Below the pieces are notes generated by a model that ran no database searches, had not been told where the DNA came from, and worked only from the letters and a program-made list of their open reading frames with translations. From Nemopilema nomurai (Eukaryota; Cnidaria; Scyphozoa; Rhizostomeae; Rhizostomatidae): a stretch of DNA of 64,000 nucleotides. Of the stretch, positions 1 through 13,115 are shown in pieces; position 1 is the first letter of the stretch; each line of letters begins with the position of its first letter. Position numbers and translations under genes: made by a program. The stretch lies in contig PEDN01001397.1 of assembly GCA_003864495.1 (NCBI GenBank), forward strand, positions 1 to 64,000, in the 5' to 3' direction.

Positions 1-3000
1 TCCATTCTAGCCTCATTTTGGTTCTAAAAACTTTAACCTCGTTTTCGGTTTAGCCTCCTTTTTGTCCTAGACTCGTTTCCATGCTAGCTTTGTTTTGGTA
101 CTAAAGTACCTAATTTCGTTTTCATTTTAGCCTCGTTTTTGCCCTAGTCTCGTTTCTAATCTAGCCTTGTTTTGGTTCTAAATGCCCTAGCTTCGTTTTC
201 GTTTTAGCCCCATTTTTTCCTAGCTTTGTTCCCTTGCTAGCCTCGTTTTGTTACTAAAATATTTTGCCTCGTTATCGTTTTAGCCACGAATTTGTCCTAG
301 CCTCATTTTCATGCTAGCCGTGTTTTGGTGCTGGAAGCTAAAGCCTCGTTTTCGTTTTAGCCCCGTTTTGTCCTAGCCTCGTTTTCATGCTAGCCTCGAT
401 TTGGTGCTAAAAGCCCTAGCTTCGTATTCGTTTTGGCCTCGTTTTCGTCCTTGCCTCGTTTCCATGCTATCCACGTTTTCGTTCTAAAAACCCCAGCCCC
501 GTTTTCGTTTTAGCCTCGTTGTTGTTCTTGCCTCGTTTCCATGCTTGCCTCATTTTGGTTCAATAATCGCTAACCTCGTTTTCATATTAGCCACGTTTTT
601 TCCTAGCCTCGTTTCTAACCTAGACTCGTTTTGGTGCTAAAATACCTAACCTTGTTTTCTTTTTAGCCCCGATTTTTTCCTAGCCTCATTTTCATGCTAG
701 CCTCGATTTGGTGCTAAAAGCCCTAGCTTCGCTTTCTTTTCACCCTCGTTTCCCTTCTTTCCTCGTTTCCATTCTAGCCTCATTTTGGTTCTAAAAACTT
801 TAACCTCGTTTTCGCTTTAGCCCGCTTTTTGTCCTAGACTCGTTTCCATGCTAGCTTCGTTTTGGTACTAAAGTACCTAACTTCGTTTTCATTTTAGCCT
901 CGTTTTTGCCCTAGCCTCGTTTCTAATCTAGCCTTGTTTTAATTCTAAATGCCCTAGCTTCGTTTTCGTTTTAGCCCCATTTTTTCCTAGCCTTGTTCCC
1001 TTGCTAGCCTCGTTTTGTTACTAAAATATTTTGCCTCGTTTTCGTTTTAGCAACGAATTTGTCCTAGCCTCATTTTCATGCTAGCCGTGTTTTGGTGCTG
1101 GAAGCTAAAGCCTCGTTTTCGTTTTAGCCCCGTTTTGTCCTAGCCTCGTTTTCATGCTAGCCTCGATTTGGTGCTAAAAGCCCTAGCTTCGTATTCGTTT
1201 TTGCTTCGTTTTCGTCCTTGTCTCGTTTCCATGCTACCAACGTTTTCGTTCTAAGAACTCCAGCCCCGTTTTCGTTTTAGCCTCGTTGTTGTTCTTGCAT
1301 CGTTTCCATGCTTGCCTCACTTTTGTTCTAAAAATGCTAGCCTTGTTTTCGCTTTAATCTCGTTCTGGATCCTAGCCTCGTTTCCAACATAGCCTCGTTT
1401 TGGTGCTAAAATACCTAACCTTGTTTTCTTTTTATACCTAACCTTGTTTTCGTTTTGGTGCTAAAATACCTAACCTTGTTTTCTTTTTAACCCCGATTTT
1501 TTCCTAGCCTCATTTTCATGTTAGCCTCGATTTGATGCTAAAAGCCCTAGCTTCGTTTTCTTTTCACCCTCGTTTCCCTTCTTTCCTCGTTTCCATTCTA
1601 GCCTCATTTTGGTTCTAAAAACTTTAACCTCGTTTTCGCTTTAGCCCCCTTTTTGTCCTAGACTCGTTTCCATGCTAGCTTTGTTTTGGTACTAAAGTAC
1701 CTAACTTCGTTTTCATTTTAGCCCCGTTGTGTCCTAGCCTCGTTTTCATGCTAGCCTCGATTTGGTGCTAAAAGCCCTAGCTTCGTATTCGTTTTTGCTT
1801 CGTTTTCGTCCTTGTCTCGTTTCCATGCTACCAACGTTTTCGTTCTAAAAACCCCAGCCCCGTTTTCGTTTTAGCCTCGTTGTTGTTCTTGCATCGTTTC
1901 CATGCTTGCCTCATTTTTGTTCTAAAAATGCTAGCCTCTTTTTCGCTTTAATCTCCTTCTGGATCCTAGCCTCGTTTCCAACCTAGCCTCGTTTTGGTGC
2001 TAAAATACCTAACCTTGTTTTCTTTTTAGCGACGATTTTTTTCTAGCCTCATTTTCATGCTAGCCTCGTTTTGGTACTAAAATATCTTGCCTCGTTTTCG
2101 TTTTAGCTTTTTTTTCGTCCTTGCCTCGTTTTCATGCTAGTCTCGTTTCGATGCTAATTACCCCAGCCTTGTTTTCGTTTTAGCCCCATTTTTGTGTTGA
2201 ATACCTAGCCTCGTTTACGTTTTTGCCTCGATTTGGTGCTAAAAGCCCTAGCCTCGTTTTCGTTTAAATTTTTTTATCGTCCGTGCGTCGTTTCTATTCT
2301 TGCCTAATTTTGGTTCGAAAAACCCTAACCTCGTTTTCGCTTTAGCCCCATTTTTGTCCTAGACTCGTTTCCATGGTAGCTTCGTTTTGGTTCTAAATGC
2401 CCTAGTTTCGTTTTCGTTTTAGCCCCATTTTGGTCCTAGACTTGTTTCCATACTAGCCTCGTTTTGGTATCAAAATAATTTACCTCGTTTTCGTTTTAGC
2501 CCCGATTTGGTCCTAGCCTCATTTACATGCTAGCCGTGTTTTGGTGCTGGAAGATAAAGCCTCGTTTAAGCCCCGTTTTGTGCTAGCCTTGTTTTCATGC
2601 TAGCCTCGATTTGGTGCTGAAAGCCCTAGCTTCGTATTCGTTTTGGCCTCGTTTTCGTCCTTGCCTCGTTTCCATGCTATCCACGTTTTCGTTCTAAAAA
2701 CCCCAGCCCCGTTTTCGTTTTAGCCTCGATGTTGTTCTTGCCTCGTTTCCATGCTTGCCTCATTTTGGTTCAATAATCGCTAACCTCGTTTTCATATTAG
2801 CCCCGTTTTTTCCTAGCCTCGTTTACATACTAGCCGTGTTTTGGTGCTGGAAGTTAAAGCCTTGTTTTAGCCCCTTTTTGTGCTAGCCTCAATTTTATGC
2901 TAGCCTCGATTTGGTGCTAAAAGCCCTAGCTTCGTTTTCTTTTCACCCTCGTTTGCCTCCTTTCTTCGTTTCCATTCTAGTTTCATTTTGGTTCTAAAAA

Positions 3001-4166
3001 CTTTAACCTCGTTTTCGCTTTAGCCTCCTTTTTGTCCTAGACTCGTTTCCATGCTAGCTTCGTTTTGGTACTAAAGTACCTAACTTCGTTTTCATTTTAG
3101 CCTCGTTTTTGCCCTAGCCTCGTTTCTAATCTAGCCTTGTTTTGGTTCTAAATGCCCTAGCTTCGTTTTCATATTAGCCCCATTTTTTTCTAGCCTCGTT
3201 TCTAACCTAGACTCGTTTTGGTGCTAAAATACTTAACCTTGTTTTCTTTTTAGCGACGATTTTTTTCTAGCCTCATTTTCATGCTAGCCTCTTTTGGTAC
3301 TAAAATATCTTGCCTCGTTTTCGTTTTAGCTTTGTTTTCGTCCTTGCCTCGTTTTCATGCTAGTCTCGTTTCGATGCTAATTACCTCACCCTTGTTTTCG
3401 TTTTAGCCCCGTTTTTGTGTTAAATACCTAGCCTCGTTTGCGTTTTTGCCTCGATTTGGTGCTAAAAGCCGTAGCCTCGTATTCGTTTCAGCCCCGTTTT
3501 CTTCCTTGCCTCGTTTACATGCTAGCTTTCGTTTTTGTCCTAGCCTCATTTCCATGCTAGCCTCGATTTGGTGCTATAAACCCTAGCCTCGTTTTCGTTC
3601 TTTACCCTCGTTTTCGTTCATGCCTCGTTTCCATGCTAGTATTGTTTCCATGCTGAATTCCTCGCCTTGTTTTCGTTTTACTCCCGTTTTGACATGGCTT
3701 CTTTTCCATGCTTCCTTCGTTTTGGTGCGAAAACACCTAGCTTCATTTTTGTTTTAGCTCCGTTTTTATACTAGCCTCGTTTCCATGCTAGCTTCGTTTT
3801 GGTCCTAAAATACCTTGCCTCGTTTTCGTTTTAGCCCGATTTTGTCCTAGCTTCGTTTTCATGCTAACCATGTTTTGGTGCTTAAAGCCATCGCCTCGTT
3901 TTTGGTTTAGCCCCGTTTTTGTTCTAGCCTCGTTTTCATGCTAGCCTTGTTTTGGTGCTAAAGTACCTAACTTCGTTTTCATTTAGCCTCGTTTTTTCCA
4001 TAGCCTCGTTTCTAATCTAGCCTCGTTTTGGTGCTAAAAAACCTAGCTTCGTTTTCTTTTTAGACCCGATTTTTTCTAACCTCATTTTCATGGTAGCCTC
4101 GTTTTGGTTCTAAATGCCCTAGTTTCGTTTTCATTTTAGCCCCATTTTGGTCCTAAACTTGTTTCC

Positions 4167-7100
4167 ATACTAGCCTCGTTTTTTCCTAGCCTCGTTTCTA
4201 ACCTAGACTCGTTTTGGTGCTAAAATACCTAACCTTGTTTTCTTTTTAGCCCCGATTTTTTCCTAGCCTCATTTTCATGCTAGTCTCGTTTCGATGCTAA
4301 TTACCCAGCCTTGTTTTCGTTTTAGCCCCGTTTTGATTCTTGCCTCGTTTCCATCTTAGCCTCGTTTTGTTTATTAATGCCCTTGCTTCGTTTTTATTTC
4401 ATCTCCGATCTTGTCCTAGCCTCGTTTCCAAACTAGCCTAAATATGGTGCTGAATGCCCTAACCTCGTTTGAGCCTTGTTTTTGTCTTAGACTCGTTTTC
4501 ATGCTAGCCTCGATTTGGTGCAAAAAGCCAAAGCCTGGTATTTGCTTTGGCCCTTTTTTCGTCCTTGCCTCGTTTCCATGCTTGTCTCGTTTCGATGCAA
4601 AATACAGCAGCCTTGTTTTCGTTTTAGCCCCGATTGTGTCCTAGCCTCGTTTCCATGCTAGCCTCGATTTGGTGCTAAAAGCACTAGCCTCGTTTTCGTT
4701 TTACCCTTTTTTTCGTCCGTGTGTCGTTTCTATTCTAGCCTTTTGCTTCAAAAAACCCTAACCTCGTTTTCGCTTTAGCCCATTTTTGTCCTAGACTCGT
4801 TTCGAAGGTAGTTTCGTTTTGGTTCTACATGCCTAGCTTCGTATTGGTTTAGCCTAATTTTTGTCCTAGCCTTGTTTCCATACTAGCCTCGTTTTGGTAT
4901 TAAAATAATTTGCCTCGTTTTCGTTTTAGCCCCGATTTTGTCCTAGCCTCATTTACATGCTAGCCGTGTATTGTGCTGGAAGTTAAAGCCTCGTTTTAGC
5001 CCCGTTTTGTGCTAGCCTTGTTTTCATGCTAGCCTCGATTTGGTGCTAAAAGCCCTAACCTCGTTTTTCTTTTAGCCCCGTTTTTGTGCTAAAATACTTA
5101 GCCTCGTTTACGTTTTTGCCTCGATTTGGTGCTAAAAGCCATAGCCTCGTATTAAATTCGGCCCCGTTTTCGTCCTTGCCTCGTTTACATGCTAGCCTTC
5201 GTTTTTGTCCTAGCTTCGTTTCCATGCCAGCCTCGATTTGGTGCCAAAAGACCTAGCCTCATTTTTGTTTTAATCTCGTTTTGGGTCCTAGAATCGTTCC
5301 AAACTTAACCTCGTTTTGGTTATAAAAGACCTAACCTCGTTTTCGTTTTAGCCTCGTTTTTCTTCTAGCCTCGTTTCTAATCTAGCCTCGTTTTGGTAAT
5401 AGAACACTAGCCTCGTTGACCCGATTTTTTCTAGGCTCATTTTCATGCTAGCCTCGATTTGGTGCTAAAAGCCGTAGCCTCGTATTCGTTTCGGCCCCGT
5501 TTTCTTCCTTGGCTCGTTTACATACTAGCCTCGTTTTTTCCTAGCCTCGTTTCTAACCTAGACTCGTTTTGGTGCTAAAATACCTAACCTTGTTTTCTTT
5601 TTAGCCCCGATTTTTTCCTAGCCTCATTTTCATGCTAGTCTCGTTTCGATGCTAATTACCCCAGCCTTGTTTTCGTTTTAGCCCCGTTTTGATTCTTGCC
5701 TCGTTTCCATCTTAGCCTCGTTTTGTTTATTAATGCCCTTGCTTCGTTTTTATTTCATCTCCGATCTTGTCCTAGCCTCGTTTCCAAACTAGCCTAAATA
5801 TGGTGCTGAATGCCCTAACCTCGTTTGAGCCTTGTTTTTGTCTTAGACTCGTTTTCATGCTAGCCTCGATTTGGTGCAAAAAGCCAAAGCCTGGTATTTG
5901 CTTTGGCCCTTTTTTCGTCCTTGCCTCGTTTCCATGCTTGTCTCGTTTCGATGCAAAATACAGCAGCCTTGTTTTCGTTTTAGCCCCGATTGTGTCCTAG
6001 CCTCGTTTCCATGCTAGCCTCGATTTGGTGCTAAAAGCACTAGCCTCGTTTTCGTTTTACCCTTTTTTTCGTCCGTGTGTCGTTTCTATTCTAGCCTCCT
6101 TTTGCTTCAAAAAACCCTAACCTCGTTTTCGCTTTAGCCCCATTTTTGTCCTAGACTCGTTTCGAAGGTAGTTTCGTTTTGGTTCTACATGCCCTAGCTT
6201 CGTATTGGTTTTAGCCTAATTTTTGTCCTAGCCTTGTTTCCATACTAGCCTCGTTTTGGTATTAAAATAATTTGCCTCGTTTTCGTTTTAGCCCCGATTT
6301 TGTCAGCCTCATTTACATGCTAGCCGTGTATTGTGCTGGAAGTTAAAGCCTCGTTTTAGCCCCGTTTTGTGCTAGCCTTGTTTTCATGCTAGCCTCGATT
6401 TGGTGCTAAAAGCCCTAACCTCGTTTTTCTTTTAGCCCCGTTTTTGTGCTAAAATACTTAGCCTCGTTTACGTTTTTGCCTCGATTTGGTGCTAAAAGCC
6501 ATAGCCTCGTATTAAATTCGGCCCCGTTTTCGTCCTTGCCTCGTTTACATGCTAGCCTTCGTTTTTGTCCTAGCTTCGTTTCCATGCCAGCCTCGATTTG
6601 GTGCCAAAAGACCTAGCCTCATTTTTGTTTTAATCTCGTTTTGGGTCCTAGAATCGTTCCAAACTTAACCTCGTTTTGGTTATAAAAACCTAACCTCGTT
6701 TTCGTTTTAGCCTCGTTTTTCTTCTAGCCTCGTTTCTAATCTAGCCTCGTTTTGGTAATAGAACACCTAGCCTCGTTTTCTTTTTAGACCCGATTTTTTC
6801 TAGGCTCATTTTCATGCTAGCCTCGATTTGGTGCTAAAAGCCGTAGCCTCGTATTCGTTTCGGCCCCGTTTTCTTCCTTGGCTCGTTTACATACTAGCCT
6901 CGTTTTTTCCTAGCCTCGTTTCTAACCTAGACTCGTTTTGGTGCTAAAATACCTAACCTTGTTTTCTTTTTAGCCCCGATTTTTTCCTAGCCTCATTTTC
7001 ATGCTAGTCTCGTTTCGATGCTAATTACCCCAGCCTTGTTTTCGTTTTAGCCCCGTTTTGATTCTTGCCTCGTTTCCATCTTAGCCTCGTTTTGTTTATT

Positions 7101-8260
7101 AATGCCCTTGCTTCGTTTTTATTTCATCTCCGATCTTGTCCTAGCCTCGTTTCCAAACTAGCCTAAATATGGTGCTGAATGCCCTAACCTCGTTTGAGCC
7201 TTGTTTTTGTCTTAGACTCGTTTTCATGCTAGCCTCGATTTGGTGCAAAAAGCCAAAGCCTGGTATTTGCTTTGGCCCTTTTTTCGTCCTTGCCTCGTTT
7301 CCATGCTTGTCTCGTTTCGATGCAAAATACAGCAGCCTTGTTTTCGTTTTAGCCCCGATTGTGTCCTAGCCTCGTTTCCATGCTAGCCTCGATTTGGTGC
7401 TAAAAGCACTAGCCTCGTTTTCGTTTTACCCTTTTTTTCGTCCGTGTGTCGTTTCTATTCTAGCCTCCTTTTGCTTCAAAAAACCCTAACCTCGTTTTCG
7501 CTTTAGCCCCATTTTTGTCCTAGACTCGTTTCGAAGGTAGTTTCGTTTTGGTTCTACATGCCCTAGCTTCGTATTGGTTTTAGCCTAATTTTTGTCCTAG
7601 CCTTGTTTCCATACTAGCCTCGTTTTGGTATTAAAATAATTTGCCTCGTTTTCGTTTTAGCCCCGATTTTGTCCTAGCCTCATTTACATGCTAGCCGTGT
7701 ATTGTGCTGGAAGTTAAAGCCTCGTTTTAGCCCCGTTTTGTGCTAGCCTTGTTTTCATGCTAGCCTCGATTTGGTGCTAAAAGCCCTAACCTCGTTTTTC
7801 TTTTAGCCCGTTTTTGTGCTAAAATACTTAGCCTCGTTTACGTTTTTGCCTCGATTTGGTGCTAAAAGCCATAGCCTCGTATTAAATTCGGCCCCGTTTT
7901 CGTCCTTGCCTCGTTTACATGCTAGCCTTCGTTTTTGTCCTAGCTTCGTTTCCATGCCAGCCTCGATTTGGTGCCAAAAGACCTAGCCTCATTTTTGTTT
8001 TAATCTCGTTTTGGGTCCTAGAATCGTTCCAAACTTAACCTCGTTTTGGTTATAAAAGACCTAACCTCGTTTTCGTTTTAGCCTCGTTTTCTTCTAGCCT
8101 CGTTTCTAATCTAGCCTCGTTTTGGTAATAGAACACCTAGCCTCGTTTTCTTTTTAGACCCGATTTTTTCTAGCTCATTTTCATGCTAGCCTCGATTTGG
8201 TGCTAAAAGCCGTAGCTCGTATTCGTTTCGGCCCCGTTTTCTTCCTTGGCTCGTTTACAT
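4167..8260. repeat. Higher-order repeat A, about 1.36 kb, three copies
   Basis: Inside the satellite a long block recurs almost identically. The same 66-codon open frame begins at 4444, 5800 and 7169, giving spacings of 1356 and 1369 bp. Differences between copies are mostly small indels, for example a missing CTAGC... segment near 5405 and single-base losses. This is the signature of recent amplification by unequal exchange of a multi-subunit block. Confidence 0.85.
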
Positions 8261-9890
8261 GCTACCTCTCGTTTTTGTCCTAGCCTCGTTTCCATGCCAG
8301 CCTCGATTTGGTGCCAAAAGACCTAGCCTCATTTTTGTTTTAATCTCGTTTTGGGTCCTAGAATCGTTCCAAACTTAACCTCGTTTTGGTTATAAAAGAC
8401 CTAACCTCGTTTTCGTTTTAGCCTCGTTTTTCTTCTAGCCTCGTTTCTAATCTAGCCTCGTTTTGGTAATAGAATACCTAGCCTCGTTTTCTTTTTAGAC
8501 CCGATTTTTTCTAGGCTCATTTTCATGCTAGCCTCGATTTGGTGCTAAAAGCCGTAGCCTCGTATTCGTTTCGGCCCCGTTTTCTTCCTTGGCTCGTTTA
8601 CATGCTACCTCTCGTTTTTGTCCTAGCCTCGTTTCCATGCCAGCCTCGATTTGGTGCCAAAAGACCTAGCCTCATTTTCGTTTTAATCTCGTTTTGGGTC
8701 CTAGAATCGTTCCAAACTTAACCTCGTTTTGGTTATAAAAGACCTAACCTCGTTTTCGTTTTAGCCTCGTTTTTCTTCTAGTCTCGTTTCTAATCTAGCC
8801 TCGTTTTGGTAATAGAATACCTAGCCTCGTTTTCTTTTTAGACCCAATTTTTTCTAGGCTCATTTTCATGCTAGCCTCGATTTGGTGCTAAAAGCCGTAG
8901 CCTCGTATTCGTTTCGGCCCGTTTTCTTCCTTGGCTCGTTTACATGCTACCTCTCGTTTTTGTCCTAGCCTCGTTTCCATGCCAGCCTCGATTTGGTGCC
9001 AAAAGACCTAGCCTCATTTTCGTTTTAATCTCGTTTTGGGTCCTAGAATCGTTCCAAACTTAACCTCGTTTTGGTTATAAAAGACCTAACCTCGTTTTCG
9101 TTTTAGCCTCGTTTTTCTTCTAGCCTCGTTTCTAATCTAGCCTCGTTTTGGTAATAGAATACCTAGCCTCGTTTTCTTTTTAGACCCGATTTTTTCTAGG
9201 CTCATTTTCATGCTAGCCTCGATTTGGTGCTAAAAGCCGTAGCCTCGTATTCGTTTCGGCCCCGTTTTCTTCCTTGGCTCGTTTACATGCTACCTCTCGT
9301 TTTTGTCCTAGCCTCGTTTCCATGCCAGCCTCGATTTGGTGCCAAAAGACCTAGCCTCATTTTCGTTTTAATCTCGTTTTGGGTCCTAGAATCGTTCCAA
9401 ACTTAACCTCGTTTTGGTTATAAAAGACCTAACCTCGTTTTCGTTTTAGCCTCGTTTTTCTTCTAGCCTCGTTTCTAATCTAGCCTCGTTTTGGTAATAG
9501 AATACCTAGCCTCGTTTTCTTTTTAGACCCAATTTTTCTAGGCTCATTTTCATGCTAGCCTCGATTTGGTGCTAAAAGCCGTAGCCTCGTATTCGTTTCG
9601 GCCCCGTTTTCTTCCTTGGCTCGTTTACATGCTACCTCTCGTTTTTGTCCTAGCCTCGTTTCCATGCCAGCCTCGATTTGGTGCCAAAAGACCTAGCCTC
9701 ATTTTCGTTTTAATCTCGTTTTGGGTCCTAGAATCGTTCCAAACCTAGCCTCGTTTTGGTTTTAAAAGACCTAGCCTCGTTTTCGTTTTAGCCTCGTTTT
9801 TGTTCTAGCCTCGTTTCTAATCTAGCCTCGTTTTGGTAATAGAATACCTAGCCTCGTTTTCTTTTTAGAACCGATTTTTTCTAGCCTCAT
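8260..9890. repeat. Higher-order repeat B, about 342 bp, about five copies
   Basis: Directly after block A the period drops to about 342 bp. The phrase ATGCTACCTCTCG recurs near 8260, 8603, 8945, 9287 and 9629, and the same 60-codon frame begins at 8539, 9224 and 9566 (685 and 342 bp apart). The intervening copy near 8881 has a one-base loss. Block B looks like a sub-segment of block A that amplified separately. Confidence 0.85.
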
Positions 9891-10950
9891 TTTCATGCTA
9901 GCCTCGATTTGGAGCTAAAAGCCCTAGCCTCGTTTTAGTTTTACCATCGTTTTCGTTCTTGCCTTGTTTCCATGCTCGCCTTGTTTTGTTTCTAAAAACA
10001 CTAACCTAGTTTTCGCTTTAGCCCCATTTTTGTCCTAGACTCGTTTCCGTGCTAGCCTTGTTTTGGTTCTAAATGCCCTAGCTTCGTTTTCGTTTTAGCC
10101 CCATTTTTTTCCTAGCCATGTTCCCTTGCTAGCTTCGTTTTGTTACTAAAATATTTTGCCTCGTTTTCGTTTTAGCCACGAATTTGTTCTAGCCTCATTT
10201 TCATGCTAGCCGTGTTTTGCTGCTGGAAGCTAAAGCCTCCTTTTTCGTTTTAGCCCCGTTTTGTCCTAGCCTGGTTTTCATGCTAGCCTCGATTTGGTGC
10301 TAAAAGCCCTAGCTTCGTATTCGTTTTTGCTTCGTTTTCGTCTTTGCCTCGTTTCCATGCTACCCACGTTTTCGTTCTAAAAACCCCAGCCCCGTTTTCG
10401 TTTTAGCCTCATTGTTGTTCTTGCATCGTTTCCATTCTAGCCTCATTTTGGTTCTAAAAACCCTAACCTTGTTTTCGTTTTAGCCCGGTTTTTGTCCTAG
10501 CCTCGTTTTCATGCTAGCCTCGTTTTGGTTCTAAAAGCCAAAACCTCGTATTTGTTTTGGTCTCATTTTCGTCCTTGCATCGTTTCCATGCTTGTCTCGT
10601 TGTCTTGCTAGCCTCGTTTTCATGTTTAGAATCCGAGCTTTGTTTTTGTTTCGTTCCTGTTATTTTTTTGCCTTGTTTTTATGTTAACTTTGTTCTTTGT
10701 TCTTAAAGCGCTGGCCTATTTCTGCTTCTTCCTTGGTTTCATGTTGGCCTCGTTTTTATGTCTGCCTGTTTTTATGTTAAAAGCCCTAGTTTTGTGTTCG
10801 TTTCAGCCTCGGTTTTCTCAGCTTTGTTTTCATGTTAAACTCATTCTTGGCTTTACCCTTGCTTTCATTTGAGCTTTTTATGTTTCTAAAAACCCTAGCT
10901 TTGTCTTCTTTTCAGCCTTGTTTTTGTTTTAGCCTTATTTATGTGTTAAC

Positions 10951-12262
10951 TTCGTTATCATGTTGGCCTTAACAAATGAAAAGCTTTTCGAATGGCGATA
11001 ACAAGAAAGAAAATGGCAAAGAAATTCTACTACATGATATTTTCATGTATATTTCACAAGTACCCATACATTTGGAACCAAAGAATAAAAACGTCCTCAG
11101 ACATCAAAACGAAACTAACCGAAAACCATTTAGACTTTCTCAAGAAGGAGATGAGAGGATATCAACCATATTCGGAGAATGTGAATATTTAATCGTATAT
11201 TGGTCAAAATAAGCTTTAAATCATGTTACTGTTATTGTACAGCAAAATATGCTTTCTAAATTCAAATACAAATTAAAATTTGCAAAAGACTGTTTTAATA
11301 GGTAGTTCTGTAATACAATGAAATTCTCTTACCGTTGTTTTGCTGCAGGCATTATAGTTGTTTATAACATTATGGATCGTTCAGTAGTTCATCGTATCGC
11401 GTGTTAACTTCATTACATCTACAAATTATAATTAGCTGTGAAACTCCATTCTAAATTTTTCCGTTTGATTAAATGTTGATAACTGAAAATTTTTACATAG
11501 TTATGCAAAATATAGTCATTAACTGCTGCTATAAATGAACACCCTTCTCTTCAAATCTTCATATAATAAACATTTTGTTCAATAATGTTCTTAACTCCTC
11601 AATTACACAATAATGCACCACACCTATGCTTCGTTTTTTTGTTACACTTTTCAAATCTAGGCAGGACAAAAGTGATATTCAACGAAATTTTGAAATAATT
11701 ATAGTTTGAATTAGAATCCTATAGCAGCTCGTAGTGGTGTATTTTTTACATGATATACAGTGGAGGTGTTCTGAAATACAAAGACCATTAGACAGATTTC
11801 TGTTTTTCTTCTTTATGGTGGCCTGCCTTCCGCCCTGGATCTGCAAAAGTGGATGTGTATGATGCCGTCAAAGAACTTTTATTGCTGTTCTTTCGCTATA
11901 TAATTCATCTTTTGCCGTATTTGACGTATTTCGCCACATTTTGCCGTATTTGGCAAAAAGTCAGGAAAAAGACCATTCTTAGCCACAACTTCAGACAGAC
12001 CTATGAAATTTATGTGCTAATTAATGTATCGCATCAGATGCCAGTCTAAGGCCTGCATTGAAGTTTTACATAAAGATTCCATTTTGTGACACGGTATAAG
12101 GAGCGTTCAACCATAGTTAATAGAAAAATAATGGTCTGGCACACAGATCAAACGATTCTGAGCCGCATGTTGATCAATTAAGAGCTTTCTCGCCCCAGAC
12201 TCTTTGAGTGTACCAAAAATTTTGCGACCTTGGATTATTTGTTGTTGTGCTTTAAAACATGA
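10951..12262. other. Non-coding stretch between satellite and P-like element
   Basis: AT-rich unique sequence. Open frames at 10976-11212 and 11849-12049 are short, lack recognisable domains and have no splice support. I see no gene here. Confidence 0.5.
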
Positions 12263-12600
12263 TGACCAATAGTGCCGGGAGCAAACTGTTCAATTTTTGG
12301 CTGTAGTTCAAGCAGAAGGGAACCAGGTATTGGGATTTTTAAACTTCCAAACGCAATAGACGCAGAGGCAAAAATTATAAGAAAAAAATGGATTGCAATT
12401 ATTGAACGAAATAAAAAGCAACATCCCTCGTTCAAAGAACAGAAAGCGCGAGATTCATTGCATATTTGCGAATTGCATTTTGCTCCAGAAGACATTGAAC
12501 ATAGTGAGTATGCAAAAATCAACGGTATATTATTCAAAACTCTAGAATCAGCAGAATTATGGGTTTTGTGTGGTGTGGCGAGCCCTGCACAGTGGATTTC
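12263..12600 (+). pseudogene. THAP zinc-finger domain of the P-like transposase
   Basis: THAP domains bind DNA through a C2CH zinc site. Here the first pair is CSIFGC (from 12286) and the second is CELHF near 12469, about 60 residues later, with the expected aromatic WIAII segment between. An ATG at 12263 is one base out of frame with the domain, which points to a frameshift just after the start codon. Sequence after about 12540 no longer reads as domain. Confidence 0.8.
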
Positions 12601-13115
12601 TGAGTTACCTGCTTAATTTTGTACTGTATTAATAGGTCAACGCTTTTTATTTTTGAGAAAAGTTTTTCCAGTCATACTAAAACGGGGGGAGGGGAATTTG
12701 GCTCTCAATTTATGCATAATTTCCGCCACAGCTGACAAATTCAATAGCGTTTGACCAGAAAATCAAATTATTTTGGCTTTCTTGGCGTTATTAGGCGAAC
12801 GCTGTTATTTATTTTGTGTTATGATTTCTCTACAGGTGTTGACAGAAAGAAAGTCAGGTTTGGAAGTTTACTATCCCAAAATTTGCCGAAAAAGTCATTT
12901 GAAAAAGATACAGAACCAAGAAAAAATCAAGAGGTGCCATTAAGCCAAAGCAAGCATGCAAAAGTTTTGATTTATTTTCTGAATAGCTGGAATTAAATGG
13001 GTGGGACCGAAAACTTAATGATAGCAGTTATATCTTTGAAAGGAAAAAAAAGGATTTATTGCTAGCAAAATTAAAGTAAATGTTGATAAAAGTCTTAACT
13101 TTGCAGTGACTGTTT

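Larger units (their letters stand above)
1..10950. repeat. Pyrimidine-rich satellite array of about 18-bp subunits
   Basis: The stretch is a continuous tandem array. The basic motif is TAGCCTCGTTTT followed by a short variable tail (CGTTTTAG, TGTCCTAG, CCATGCTAG, GGTGCTAAAAGCCC). Four such subunits make a unit of roughly 77 bp. T is strongly over-represented on this strand. Stop codons recur as TAG in nearly every subunit, so the small 60-66 aa open frames inside are by-products of the period and not genes. The array continues past the left edge and decays from about 10600 into unique sequence near 10950. No gene is visible in it. Confidence 0.95.

Noticed and set aside
4444..9748. Repeated 60-66 codon frames in the satellite
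   Set aside because: They follow the higher-order period; most subunits contain TAG; no start context or conservation independent of the repeat.
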